Shown: positions 26,376-34,826 of the stretch, in pieces | How positions within the stretch are numbered: the stretch's first letter is position 1 | How the letters are laid out: every line of letters begins with the position of its first letter | NCBI GenBank assembly: GCA_035315885.1 | Contig: DATFXM010000095.1 | Coordinates: 6,124-70,123, forward strand | Length of the DNA stretch: 64,000 bases | From: DATFXM01 sp035315885 | GTDB taxonomy: Bacteria > Acidobacteriota > Blastocatellia > UBA7656 | Reading direction: 5' to 3' | Position numbers and translations under genes: made by a program | The notes under the pieces: generated by a model | Database searches by the model: none | What the model saw: the letters and a program-made list of their open reading frames with translations, nothing else | What the model was told of the DNA's origin: nothing

Positions 26376-27671
26376 TCACGCTCCTGCCAGTTCGAGTCGG
26401 AATTCGTCTGCAAGCACCGAAAGGCGTGGCTCGATTCGCGCAAAAGCATAATGCGTGCGTCTCAACGCGGGGATGCCTCGTGGAACTGACTCCACGCCAT
26501 ACTCGTCGCTGGTGAAGATGTGGTGCATACGAGGGTTTGCGCGAGAGATGGCGCCGTATTCGATCGCTTTTCTCGTCGAGCCATTCGTTCTGCTGGGGTT
26601 CACAAACTCGATACGATCGTCGAATATCGACACCCGCGACGAGGGGCTGACTATCGAATAGTCACGATGAACCAGCATGTTTCGAATGGCTTCGATTGTG
26701 CAGGCGCGCGAGTAATTTGATCTCGCGCTGACGGGTTCTGCGTGCGAGTTGCCATTGAGTCGAATACGGGGAGGTCGCGCATCCCACAGATCGGCGTATC
26801 GCGTTATGAAGTGAAGCGCACCGTCCATCAGTCTCATGAGATTGCCGGAGATTTCGGCCCGTTCGATAGCGGGCGCATTTGTGTCTTTGCCTGAATACCG
26901 GGTGACCGAGATCCTGCAGTGAGGAAAGAGCGATTCAATGGCGGAGCTTCGCCCGAACAACAGCAGGCCAGCCAGAGAGGGAGTCACCGAAGCCGCGACC
27001 GATGTTGCGAGCCGGAGGTCACGCAACGCTTCGGCCGTGGGAAAGCCTGCAGGTTCTCGAAACACCTCGCCTTCGAGATCGCGGACATAACTCCAGACGA
27101 GGGCTTCGTCGATGTCGTCGACTGCGGCGTTTACCAGAGGCATGTCCTCGAACGAGGAGACACGAGAGCGGCTGAACATGGCCGCGATCTCCGCGCCTTC
27201 GGCTTCACGTTTGGTGGATCCGATTCTAATGAAGTAGCGGTGGTCAGGGGTCTGATGTGGAGCGCGCCGGTCATCGACCTGCAGGACTACTATGCGGACT
27301 CCGTTGTCGAAGGCCACCTTATCGATTCGGGGAAAGATTGCTGGTTTGATTCGGTGCCTACAAATGTCTATGAGTTGTTCTTCAACCTGTTCCGGGTCGT
27401 CGAGGCCCTCAAGACGGCGCTGATCATTTACGCCGAAGATCATTGCGCCGCCGCCGCCGTTTGCGAGTGCGACGATTTCCGCGGCTATTTTTTCAAGGTT
27501 GACGAGCCTGATTTTGAATTCAAGGTAAGTATCTTCGCCGCCGCGGACCAGGTTCAAGAGATCGGTTCGGTCGAGCGTGCGCGAATAACGGCCTGATAGT
27601 TTTTGTTCGAACAGCGAGCGTTCGCTGTCGGGAATGCGACGGGCGGTACGGAACTTTCTGCCGCGTGCCAT
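26376..27671 (-). CDS. AlbA_2 (Schlafen-like) domain protein with RecG-like C-terminal ATPase region
   Basis: A 431-residue protein. Residues about 40-165 are an AlbA_2/Schlafen AlbA domain (GGEDTYLEFKIRL, ALANGGGGAMIFGV, IRIGSTKREA). The C-terminal half carries the ATPase-like block of RecG-type regulators (AIRNMLVHRDYS, FDDRIEFVNPS). The family is described as divergent AAA-4 or transcriptional regulator/helicase-like; members occur both as regulators and in phage-defence neighbourhoods. No partner nuclease or toxin is next to it here, so a regulatory role is as likely. Start ATG 27671; upstream is a 965-base gap. Confidence 0.82.
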   Translation of the reverse strand: MARGRKFRTARRIPDSERSLFEQKLSGRYSRTLDRTDLLNLVRGGEDTYLEFKIRLVNLEKIAAEIVALANGGGGAMIFGVNDQRRLEGLDDPEQVEEQLIDICRHRIKPAIFPRIDKVAFDNGVRIVVLQVDDRRAPHQTPDHRYFIRIGSTKREAEGAEIAAMFSRSRVSSFEDMPLVNAAVDDIDEALVWSYVRDLEGEVFREPAGFPTAEALRDLRLATSVAASVTPSLAGLLLFGRSSAIESLFPHCRISVTRYSGKDTNAPAIERAEISGNLMRLMDGALHFITRYADLWDARPPRIRLNGNSHAEPVSARSNYSRACTIEAIRNMLVHRDYSIVSPSSRVSIFDDRIEFVNPSRTNGSTRKAIEYGAISRANPRMHHIFTSDEYGVESVPRGIPALRRTHYAFARIEPRLSVLADEFRLELAGA

Positions 27672-28636
27672 GGCTGTCCCTCAACTTCGTATGATTGATC
27701 GGTGTCTATCGAAGGGCTGGGTGTTGTGACTGCCTGCTCGCGGCGAACCTGGGTCGGGGATATGAATGAGGAAGATCGCGGTTGATCCATCGCTCGCCGC
27801 CTAGCTGAACCAGCGTGGCAAGGTGGCACTCGCCTCCCTGCCCGGTCGTGCAATGATAACCTGCGCAATCGCGTAAATCTAGCTCGGGTTTTCGGTTTCG
27901 GGTTTCGGTTTCCTAGTGTCTGGTTTCTGGCTTCTGAATGAAGAGATGAGGGGGAGGGGAAGGGGCGAAGTGGCGACACGGGAGACCCTCTGGTCTGGGC
28001 GTGCTTCCGCGTCGCAACGTCTCTCCTCTCCGCGTCTCTCCTCTCCGGGTCGCCCCTTCGCCCATTCGCACCCTGGGCGGAATCTTCCGCAGAGTAGCGA
28101 AAAACTTCTCTAGTCTCCAGACGCAAAGGTCACTCAAGCCGAATCAATACACGCAAAAAGGAGGCGGCACGTCCGTTGCACAATTGGATTTCAACGCTGG
28201 TGGGCGAGCGCGCCTGCATTTGGGAAGACCAGGGTGAGGATGGTTGTGTCGGAGCGTGCGGCCCACCCAGCATCGTTCTTGATTTTCGCGAAGGGAGTTT
28301 TCTCTCATCCTCCGCAGCAGTCATGTCCAATCAAGCCGTTTCACAACCTCTGAGGCCGTTTCACCCCGGCAAATTGCCAGTTGGTCACAGAGTGTTTTCG
28401 ACAAGGATCGACGGGCGTACAATGTCCGCGCCGCATCGGGCGAGGGTGTCGGCAAGACCAGCGAGTAAGGGTCGCCTCGGCTTCGACCCTGCAACACGCT
28501 CGCGGCATTTGGTTTTGCCGGTTTTTGGCTTTTTCGACGCAGCAGTTCAAGCGGCCTCGCTTCTTTCAAGAGAGCACAAACTGAACGAAAGGCGCTGTGT
28601 TATGCTTTTAGTGTATCCGCGCCGGAGGTTCGCGAT
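27672..28636. other. 965-base divergent gap with two repeat elements and no clear gene
   Basis: Holds a heptamer stretch (27887-27936) and a palindromic octamer-type element (27943-28085). The rest (28086-28623) has a 158-codon frame on the plus strand, but its composition is Arg/Ser-rich without any recognisable motif and I do not accept it. GGAGG at 28624 is the ribosome-binding site of the histidine kinase. Confidence 0.5.
27887..28085. repeat. Heptamer stretch followed by palindromic octamer-type element
   Basis: Heptamers: GGTTTTC, GGTTTCG, GGTTTCG, then CTGGTTT, CTGGCTT. From 27943 the sequence changes to purine-rich GGGGAGGGGAAGGGGCGAAG and, after about 60 bases, to its complement-type CGTCTCTCCTCTCCGCGTCT and GGGTCGCCCCTTCGCCCATT. 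The two halves can pair, and the second half matches elements at 1.8, 30.9 and 55.6 kb. Confidence 0.7.
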
Positions 28637-29782
28637 TTGGCGCAAATACTAAGCGCGGGTACGAACCGTCTGCCGCAACTCCAAATCATGGAAGCATCTC
28701 GTATTCTTGAACGCCGCTGGGCTCGGGCTTGCCTGATCGTGATGGCCTGGACGCTGTTCGGGCTGTTTTTGACCAGCCAAACTGCCCTGATGTTCAGCCG
28801 GCGAAGCATCTCAGTCAAGGTGTGGCGGATTCTACTTGCGGAGATGGCGTTTGCCGCGTGCTGGGCGGCACTCACCCCTCTGGTCCTCTATTTAGCCGGA
28901 AAGTTTCCGATCGAGCGCCAACAATGGCGCAGAAGCATCTTCGTTCACCTGGTAGCCTCCGCGCTCCTGGGGCTGGTCACGCGGCTGGTTCGGGACGTAG
29001 CGTTTATCGAGTTCACCTCGGAGTACCCCGGCCAGATCGACTTCATGAAGCTGCTGTATAGCATCTATTTCTTCTTCGACTACGGCGCGATGATGTACTG
29101 GCTGATCCTGTTGATCGCCTCTGCAGTAGCCTATTACCGCCGGTACCGTGAAAATGAGTTGAAGGCGACGCAGCTTTCTGCGCAGCTCGCCCAGGCAGAG
29201 CTTCAGGCGCTCAAGATGCAGCTCCAGCCGCACTTTCTGTTTAACACGCTGCACTCGATTTCAGCGTTGGTCTACAAGCAACCGGCCTCTGCAGAGAAAA
29301 TGCTGGCGAGGCTGGGTGACTTTCTGCGGCTCACGCTGGACAGTGCAGGGGCTCAGGAGGTTTCGCTGTACCAGGAGCTCGAGTTTCTGCGGTGCTACCT
29401 TGAAATAGAGCGCATCAGGTTTCAGGATCGTTTGTCGGTGCAGATGGAAATAGAACCCGGCGTGCTCAACGCCCGGATGCCGAACCTGTTGTTGCAGCCG
29501 ATAGTGGAGAACGCGATCAAACACGGAATCGCGCCCCGGACCACCCCCGGAAGGATAGAAATAAGCGCGCGCAGGTTTGACGGAGTGCTGCAGGTCCACG
29601 TCATAGATAACGGCGGCGGTTTACCGGCGAATGGGAACGGCTCATTGTTAAAGGAGGGCGTGGGTCTTGCGAACACTCAGACTCGCCTGCGCCAGGTTTA
29701 CGGGAGTGAAGGACGGTTGGACCTTACTAACAATCCCACAGGCGGACTCAAAGTCACGCTGGAGATCCCTTACAAAGAATAG
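28637..29782 (+). CDS. LytS/YehU-type sensor histidine kinase
   Basis: A 381-residue kinase of the His_kinase (PF06580) group. Four hydrophobic segments fill residues about 30-165, then a coiled segment (ELKATQLSAQLAQAELQALK), the phosphoacceptor block QLQPHFLFNTLHSIS, and a HATPase domain with VENAIKHG and NGGGLP plus GVGLANTQTRL. No separate sensor domain, so the membrane part probably senses the signal. Start TTG 28637 is chosen because GGAGG lies 8 bases upstream; the in-frame ATG 28688 has no site. The response regulator gene follows after 83 bases. Confidence 0.92.
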   Translation: MAQILSAGTNRLPQLQIMEASRILERRWARACLIVMAWTLFGLFLTSQTALMFSRRSISVKVWRILLAEMAFAACWAALTPLVLYLAGKFPIERQQWRRSIFVHLVASALLGLVTRLVRDVAFIEFTSEYPGQIDFMKLLYSIYFFFDYGAMMYWLILLIASAVAYYRRYRENELKATQLSAQLAQAELQALKMQLQPHFLFNTLHSISALVYKQPASAEKMLARLGDFLRLTLDSAGAQEVSLYQELEFLRCYLEIERIRFQDRLSVQMEIEPGVLNARMPNLLLQPIVENAIKHGIAPRTTPGRIEISARRFDGVLQVHVIDNGGGLPANGNGSLLKEGVGLANTQTRLRQVYGSEGRLDLTNNPTGGLKVTLEIPYKE

Positions 29783-29865
29783 CGCTCTTTTTTTTCAAAA
29801 TTTCACAAACCAAAGTGCAACTTGCATGAAGGGCTCGTCGTTTAACAACGGCAAAGGAGCGTTTC

Positions 29866-30645
29866 ATGCCCGGGGCGAGTTGTATCCGCACGTTGATAGT
29901 GGACGACGAGGTACTTGCGCGCGATCGTCTTCGCGATTTGCTGCGCGACGATCCGGAGATCGAGATAGTCGGGGAATGCCGGAACGGTCGCGAGGCTATC
30001 AAAGCCATCCAGGAACATTCACCTGACGTGGTGTTTCTGGACGTGGAAATGCCGGGAATTGACGGTTTTGGTGTAATAAGCGCGCTTGGAGCGAGCCCGA
30101 TACCCGCCATAGTTTTCGTAACGGCGTACGATCAATACGCGGTCAAGGCTTTTGAGGTTTTCGCCGTCGATTATTTATTGAAGCCGTTTGACCAGGAGCG
30201 ATTTGAAGTTGCGCTGGCGAGGGTGAAGAAGCACATCAGCACGGAAAACAGCGATACAATCACTCAGCGAATAATGGACGCTCTTCAGCAAATCAATTCA
30301 AAGCCGCAACACCTCGAACGACTTGTGATAAAGATGAACGGGCACGTCTTTTTCATAAAGTCGGAGGAGATAGACTGGCTCGAAGCAGAAGGCAACTATG
30401 TTCGCCTGCATGCGGGCAAGGAGTCTTACCTTCTGCGAGATACGATTAGTGCTTTGGAGAAGCAGCTCGATCCGAAAGTTTTTGTAAGAGTTCATCGCTC
30501 GGCAATAGTGAACATCGATCGGATTAAAGAGATGCAGCCGTGGTTTCACGGCGAATATCGGATCATCCTTCGTGAAGGCGTCGAGTTGACGCTATCCCGC
30601 AACTACAAAGACAAACTGCACGGCGTTCTTGGCCGGTCATTGTAG
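29866..30645 (+). CDS. LytTR-family response regulator
   Basis: A 259-residue protein: receiver domain (about 7-125) with the acidic pocket LIVDDE, phosphoacceptor Asp in VVFLDVEMPG, Thr in FVTAYDQ and Lys in LLKPFD; then a LytTR DNA-binding domain (about 150-255) with EEIDWLEAEGNYVRLH and FVRVHRSAIVNIDRI. AAGGAG lies upstream of the ATG. It is the partner of the kinase just upstream. Targets are not evident. The TAG stop lies inside a 15-bp direct repeat. Confidence 0.94.
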   Translation: MPGASCIRTLIVDDEVLARDRLRDLLRDDPEIEIVGECRNGREAIKAIQEHSPDVVFLDVEMPGIDGFGVISALGASPIPAIVFVTAYDQYAVKAFEVFAVDYLLKPFDQERFEVALARVKKHISTENSDTITQRIMDALQQINSKPQHLERLVIKMNGHVFFIKSEEIDWLEAEGNYVRLHAGKESYLLRDTISALEKQLDPKVFVRVHRSAIVNIDRIKEMQPWFHGEYRIILREGVELTLSRNYKDKLHGVLGRSL

Positions 30646-30671
30646 TATCAATCGAAGTAGTATCAATCAAG
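30642..30671 (+). repeat. 15-bp direct repeat spanning the response-regulator stop codon
   Basis: GTAGTATCAATCGAA followed directly by GTAGTATCAATCAAG. The first TAG is the stop codon of the LytTR gene. Confidence 0.8.
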
Positions 30672-30699
30672 AAAGAGTCGAAAGTACTACGCGTTTGAG

Positions 30700-30912
30700 G
30701 GACACGCCTGAAGAGAGACGCGGGGAGGAGAGAAGGGCGTGAATGGACGAAGGGGCGACCCGTCGCGCTAACGCGTTTGCCGTCTCGTAGCTAATCTCCT
30801 CAAGACGCGCTTCTCCCTGAGTCTCCGCATCGCCGCGTCTCTCCTCCCCGCGTCTCCGCGTCACCCCTTCGCCCCCTTCGCTACTTCTCTCCTCCCTCCT
30901 CCCCGCTTCACC
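30700..30912. repeat. Palindromic octamer-type GC-rich element
   Basis: Starts with GAGAGACGCGGGGAGGAGAG and ends with complementary CGCGTCTCTCCTCCCCGCGT, CTCCGCGTCACCCCTTCGCC and TCTCTCCTCCCTCCTCCCCG. Makes up most of the 408-base gap between the LytTR gene and the gene at 31054; I see no reading frame worth reporting in it. Confidence 0.7.
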
Positions 30913-31053
30913 GCATCTTCATAAAACCCGCTCGTCACGTTCGTTGACAGTTTCATCCCAAAGTCGTTCTTGATTTTCCAGGATACCCATAGACTCGTGC
31001 GCGAGGAGGGCACCCGGTGACGCGCTGTGATGGACTGAGCAACGGAGGAAGCC

Positions 31054-31737
31054 ATGAAACCCGTGCCCGTGATGCTCGCGACCTTACTGCTCGTGACCGT
31101 TTTGCTCGCGACAGCTTCGCCATCAAGAGCCTGGCCGCTTCAGGCCAGATCAAAAGCTGTCGATCGCTCTTTGACTGAACCAGAACGCTCCTTGGTTGAA
31201 CATGATTTCCGCGCGGATCCCGCCGAGAACGAGGATGACCGCGTGCCGTCAGATAGTGTTGTTGTCAGCCGCTCGACTCGCCTTGATGACGTGTTGCGGA
31301 AAGGGACTCCCGAGTTCGCCATCTCTACATTCAGCCCGTCCGTTGTCAACGAGTTTCGATCGGCGTGGCGCTCTGTGGGGGGAGGCACATCACCACACGA
31401 AAGCGTCATCTTGATTCTTCGCATGTACGACGGCACTTACTCCGCGAGAAGACAGAAACAAACGTACGAGTATCACGCCTCGACGTTCGCATGGCACCCG
31501 GCTACGGTGGCGGTAGTACACACTCATCCCAACACGTGCCCCGCAGCGCCGCAGCCGCAGGACGAGGCGATCGCGGACAAGTATCACGTTCCGATGTTCA
31601 CTATCACCAACAGAGGGATGTTCGTCTACGACCCGACGACTCGAAAGACGACGAAAGTGATGGAGGGACTGGAGTGGCTCGATCAGCACAAGTGGGCGGG
31701 CAGAGCGCTATTGGCAGAGCGAAATGCCTCCAACTGA
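31054..31737 (+). CDS. Secreted protein with JAMM-like HxHP motif
   Basis: A 227-residue protein with a signal peptide (about 1-27). Residues 156-158 form VHTHPN, and Asp170 follows in PQPQDEAIA. This resembles the JAMM/JAB metal site (HxHP then Asp), but the His-to-Asp spacing is one residue longer than canonical and the Ser is absent, a pattern I associate with DUF4329/RHS-toxin-type JAB-like domains. The strand after it (PMFTITNRGMFVYD) matches the JAB fold. Probably an extracytoplasmic metalloprotease-like protein. GGAGG is 5 bases before the ATG. Confidence 0.7.
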   Translation: MKPVPVMLATLLLVTVLLATASPSRAWPLQARSKAVDRSLTEPERSLVEHDFRADPAENEDDRVPSDSVVVSRSTRLDDVLRKGTPEFAISTFSPSVVNEFRSAWRSVGGGTSPHESVILILRMYDGTYSARRQKQTYEYHASTFAWHPATVAVVHTHPNTCPAAPQPQDEAIADKYHVPMFTITNRGMFVYDPTTRKTTKVMEGLEWLDQHKWAGRALLAERNASN

Positions 31738-32072
31738 ACGACTGTTCGTCCGTAAAAGAGTCCATCTGATCCCGGGTTTAGCCCGTTCATCCCAAAGTTG
31801 TATGAACCGGAGTGGACTCTTCTTAAACTCGACAAGGCCGGCGGGATTTTCGGAGAGTTAACCGGCTTTCATAGCTTCAACAAGTTCGCAGTCATTATTC
31901 GATATTTGAAGTCGCGTCGTTGATCCATCGGATCGATAACGACAACGAATTTACCGCCACGTTCGGCCAGAGTGTGCCGCTGGATTCGTGGGAGTCGCCG
32001 AGATCGCCTCGGCTGCTTTCAACGAGTTCGGCCGAGCGCCTGGCGGTATAGTTCTCCTGGTGCTCAGCCTCG

Positions 32073-32104
32073 GAGGGGCCGGGCCGTCCTGCACTCGGCC
32101 CCTC
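32073..32104. repeat. 9-bp stem-loop in gene-free region
   Basis: GAGGGGCCG, 14-base loop, CGGCCCCTC. It is part of a GC-rich structured stretch upstream of the terminator at 32308. Confidence 0.55.
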
Positions 32105-32307
32105 GACTACGGTTGCACGTTATGGTGACCCCCCGGCTGGGCGCCGGCGCTTTCTTGAGAGGCCGCCGGGCACGAGTTTTTCCAGGGTTTTGCCTCCTGA
32201 GAGATTCCGATAAGCCGGCTGGAAGAGGTGCAATGCGCTTCGGCTTATGAATGAGTTCAAAACGGTTTTCTACTTCTCCTAAAGAAGGGTCATTAACTCT
32301 TCCTCCT

Positions 32308-32336
32308 GGGAGCTCGGCGTCGGGCTCCCTTTTTTT
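32308..32336 (+). terminator. Rho-independent terminator without an obvious upstream gene
   Basis: Stem GGGAGC / GCTCCC around a 10-base loop, followed at once by seven T residues. It is the best textbook plus-strand terminator I see in the window. Confidence 0.8.
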
Positions 32337-32397
32337 AGTTCTGAGTTCTGAGTGCCAAACACTAAGCGTTCGCACTCAGAACTCAGAACTCAGAACT
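32337..32397. repeat. Heptamer hairpin with perfect 19-bp stem
   Basis: AGTTCTGAGTTCTGAGTGC at 32337-32355 pairs perfectly with GCACTCAGAACTCAGAACT at 32372-32390 across a 16-base loop; a further CAGAACT unit follows. It sits immediately after the terminator T-tract. Confidence 0.9.
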
Positions 32398-32493
32398 GAT
32401 AACTCCTCCCTCCTCCTTCCTCATTGGGATCGACTTCTGTTAGCTCTTGCTGCATACTGCTGTCCTGTACGAGCAGCTCTCGGAGGGAACAAA

Positions 32494-33126
32494 ATGGCTA
32501 AAGCGAAGTCGTCTCCCATTAAATCGATCTACAGCGTTCATCCCGGAGTGAAGATGACCGTCGAATGGATCGCGACGCTCAAGCAGAAGACTGGCCGTTC
32601 GCTCGACGAATGGCTGGCGTTCGTCAAGAAATCCGGCCCGAAAACCGAGAAGGAACGGCGCGTCTGGCTCAAGAATGAGCACAACCTCGGAGCAAATACC
32701 GCCTGGTGGATTGCCGAACGCGCAGAAGGCCGCGGCCTCGAAACCTCCGATCCCGATGCCTATCTCAAAGCGGCGCACGAGTACGTAGAAGCTCAGTTCG
32801 ACGGCAAGAAACAAGCCTTACGCCCACTCTACGATGAACTGCTGAAAATCGCTCTCAAGCTCGGCGATGATGTGAAGGCGTGTCCGTGCAAGAACATCGT
32901 CCCCTTGTATCGCAACCACGTCTTTGCGCAACTCAAGGCGACTACTCAGACGCGGATAGATCTCGGCCTTGCACTGGGAAACGACAAGGCACCCAAGAGG
33001 CTCATTGACACCGGAGGGTACGAAAAGAAGGACCGAATCACTCGTCGAATCCCAATCGAATCTCCTAAGGATATCGACGACGAGGTCTGTCGTTGGTTGA
33101 AGATCGCCTACGAGCGCGACGCATAA
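32494..33126 (+). CDS. DUF4287 plus DUF5655 domain protein
   Basis: A 210-residue cytoplasmic protein. The first 75 residues match DUF4287 (KSIYSVHPGVKMTVEWIATL, GRSLDEWLAFVKKSGP, WLKNEHNLGANTAWWIAERA); the rest matches DUF5655 (LRPLYDELLKIALKLGDDV, KNIVPLYRNHVFAQLKATTQTRIDLGLAL). The domain pair is found in bacterial proteins of unknown role. The frame is open from 32251, but that part crosses the terminator and repeats; ATG 32494 has GGAGG 7 bases upstream. Confidence 0.88.
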   Translation: MAKAKSSPIKSIYSVHPGVKMTVEWIATLKQKTGRSLDEWLAFVKKSGPKTEKERRVWLKNEHNLGANTAWWIAERAEGRGLETSDPDAYLKAAHEYVEAQFDGKKQALRPLYDELLKIALKLGDDVKACPCKNIVPLYRNHVFAQLKATTQTRIDLGLALGNDKAPKRLIDTGGYEKKDRITRRIPIESPKDIDDEVCRWLKIAYERDA

Positions 33127-33151
33127 GATGCTCTGAAGTATCGCAATCGCA

Positions 33152-33179
33152 TTTGAAATCTGAAATCTGAAATTTCCTC
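33152..33179. repeat. Short heptamer repeat
   Basis: TTTGAAA, TCTGAAA, TCTGAAA, then TTTCCTC. It lies between two convergent genes and touches the stop codon of pdxH (minus strand TGA at 33178-33180). Confidence 0.7.
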
Positions 33180-33807
33180 AGGGGGAAAGGCGTTCGATAC
33201 TCCAGCCCCCCTCGAGCGCCGTATAACGTAGTCGATCGTGCAAACGGCTCGGGCGATTTTGCCAGAACTCTATCCACCACGGCAAAAGCCGATAGCCACC
33301 CCAATAATCAGGCAGCGGAATCTTCTTACCGCGGAATTCCCGTTCTAACGCACTCATTCTTGCCTCGAGCACCTCTCTCCCGCTTATCACCTTGCTCTGC
33401 TCCGACGCGAGCGCTCCAAGCTGACTGTCAATCGGACGAGTGTGGAAGTAGGCGTCCGACTCCTCACGCGACGTCCTGGTGACCGTGCCGCTTATTCGAA
33501 CCTGCCGGCCAAGTTCCGACCAGTAAAACACCAGCGCCGCTCGAGCGTTCGCAGCCAGCTCCACTCCCTTCTGGCTCTCGTAGTTTGTATAGAACACAAA
33601 CCCTCGTTCATCGAAGCCCTTCAGCAGCACGACTCGCGCGGACGGCGTCCCGTCGAGTGTTGAAGTCGCAAGCGTCATCGCATTCGGCAGTTCCATGCCC
33701 GTGGCAATCGCCTGTTCATACCACCTCCTGAATTGAACGAACGGGTCAGGGTCCGCATTGCTCTTGGTAAGCGGACTCGCGATCACCTCATTTTTGTCTT
33801 CGGACAT
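33178..33807 (-). CDS. pdxH: Pyridoxamine 5'-phosphate oxidase
   Basis: A 209-residue FMN enzyme that oxidises pyridoxamine or pyridoxine phosphate to pyridoxal phosphate. The family blocks are clear: DPFVQFRRWYEQAI, AMTLATSTLDGTPSARVVLLKG, GFVFYTNYESQKG, ALVFYWSELGRQVRISG, SDAYFHTRP, and the closing PDYWGGYRL, EFWQNRPSRLHDR. Full length. It lies 24 bases downstream of ybaK on the same strand. Confidence 0.95.
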   Translation of the reverse strand: MSEDKNEVIASPLTKSNADPDPFVQFRRWYEQAIATGMELPNAMTLATSTLDGTPSARVVLLKGFDERGFVFYTNYESQKGVELAANARAALVFYWSELGRQVRISGTVTRTSREESDAYFHTRPIDSQLGALASEQSKVISGREVLEARMSALEREFRGKKIPLPDYWGGYRLLPWWIEFWQNRPSRLHDRLRYTALEGGWSIERLSP

Positions 33808-33831
33808 CCCTGAGTCTTTGCCTTTCTGGTT

Positions 33832-34320
33832 TCATCCGGGTATCGCAACGTTGACGAGCGTTACGCTGAACACTCTCTTAAGCTCCTGAGGATCGATCGA
33901 CACGAGAAACCCTCGCTTGCCGCCGTTGATGTAGATTTCGTCCAACTCGAAGATGCTGGCCTCTGCATATATCGGCAACGATTTTCTTGTGCCGAACGGA
34001 CTGCAACCTCCAACCATATACCCGGTGACCTTCTGCACGAACGCCGGATCACATGGCATCATGGCTTTTACTCCGACAGCTCTGGCAAATTCCTTCGTAG
34101 AAACTTCGCAATCTCCGTGCATCAGAATGATCAGTGGATCGCGCCGCTCTGTCTGCATCACTAGCGTCTTTATGACGTTGTGCTCCGATACTCCGAGCTC
34201 GCTTGCAGAGCGCTCGGTTCCGCCGTGCTCTTCGTACTTGTAAAGGTGCGGCTGAAAACTGACTTTATGATCGCGTAGAAAACGAACCCCGGCCGTTACA
34301 GGGCAAGTTGTCTTGTCCAT
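33832..34320 (-). CDS. ybaK: Cys-tRNA(Pro)/Cys-tRNA(Cys) deacylase, YbaK/EbsC type
   Basis: A 162-residue trans-editing deacylase that hydrolyses mischarged Cys-tRNA(Pro). Recognised from TTCPVTAGVRFLRDH, the KTLVMQ strand with its catalytic Lys, and MVGGCSPFGTRKSLPIYAE followed by INGGKRGFLVSIDP. Length is typical. Likely transcribed with pdxH; divergent from the ArsR gene, the 161-base gap containing that gene's promoter. Confidence 0.93.
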   Translation of the reverse strand: MDKTTCPVTAGVRFLRDHKVSFQPHLYKYEEHGGTERSASELGVSEHNVIKTLVMQTERRDPLIILMHGDCEVSTKEFARAVGVKAMMPCDPAFVQKVTGYMVGGCSPFGTRKSLPIYAEASIFELDEIYINGGKRGFLVSIDPQELKRVFSVTLVNVAIPG

Positions 34321-34444
34321 CGAGAGCCAAGTTTAGCAGCGCCGGCGCGCCGAAGGAATGGCCTGAATTGCCTGATCAAAAACCATACGAAACTCATTCG
34401 TCGCCTCACGAGTAAGAGTATTGCCCGGGCAATCATTATATACC

Positions 34445-34474
34445 TTGACAAGCATATGCGCCGTAGGGCATATT
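34445..34474 (+). promoter_or_regulatory. Probable promoter and operator of the ArsR-type regulator
   Basis: TTGACA at 34445-34450, an 18-base spacer, then CATATT at 34469-34474, about 8 bases before the GTG start. The spacer contains the palindrome GCATATGC (34452-34459), a plausible autoregulatory operator half for an ArsR protein. Because the -10 is so close to the start codon, the mRNA leader would be very short. Confidence 0.45.
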
Positions 34475-34481
34475 AGGAACC

Positions 34482-34826
34482 GTGGAAACTGTTTTCGAAA
34501 TCATTGCGGAGCCGAACCGCCGCGCGATATTGAGTCTGCTGGTCTCGTCACAACAGTCGGTTGGAGAGATCGAGCGCCAGCTTCGTATGTCGCAGCCGAC
34601 CGTGTCAAAGCACCTGCGAGTGCTGCGAGAGGCCGGTTTTGTGGAATCCACGGTGGATGCACAGCGACGTCTCTACCGACTGAAACCTGAACCGTTTCAG
34701 GAGGTGGATGCCTGGCTGGCTCAGTTCCGCCGGTTCTGGTCCGCTCACGTAGATGCTCTCGAACGACACCTCGACCGCATGGATCAATCAACACCAACCA
34801 AAAGGAAGAAAGGGAAAAAAAGATGA
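34482..34826 (+). CDS. ArsR-family winged-helix regulator
   Basis: A 114-residue regulator: EIIAEPNRRAILSLLVSSQQSVGEIERQL then MSQPTVSKHLRVLREAGFVE, the ArsR helix-turn-helix, and a wing with AQRRLYRL. No metal-binding Cys motif, so it belongs to the group usually paired with SRPBCC/AHSA1 genes. GTG start with AGGA 4 bases upstream. The end is Lys-rich (KRKKGKKR). Its stop overlaps the next start as ATGA, so the two are co-translated. Confidence 0.92.
   Translation: METVFEIIAEPNRRAILSLLVSSQQSVGEIERQLRMSQPTVSKHLRVLREAGFVESTVDAQRRLYRLKPEPFQEVDAWLAQFRRFWSAHVDALERHLDRMDQSTPTKRKKGKKR

Larger units (their letters stand above)
31738..32493. other. 756-base gap with structured DNA, possible small RNA, and a heptamer hairpin
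   Basis: No accepted protein frame. It contains a long-loop inverted repeat (AAGAGTCCA near 31756 and TGGACTCTT near 31813), a 9-bp stem at 32073-32104, an intrinsic terminator at 32308-32336 and a perfect heptamer hairpin at 32337-32390. The terminator has no protein-coding gene within 570 bases upstream on its strand, which suggests an unrecognised RNA gene. I tried it against 6S, SRP, tmRNA and RNase P consensus elements from memory and found no match. Confidence 0.45.

Noticed and set aside
26053..26379. 108-codon minus-strand frame
   Set aside because: Less protein-like than the opposite 54-codon frame, which I list tentatively; it also overlaps the AlbA_2 gene stop.
28176..28652. 158-codon frame upstream of the histidine kinase
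   Set aside because: Arg/Ser/Pro-rich low-information sequence, no motif, and it overlaps the kinase start and its GGAGG site.
31972..32250. 92-codon plus-strand frame in the 31.7-32.5 kb gap
   Set aside because: Almost all Arg/Gly/Pro from GC-rich structured DNA; more likely non-coding.
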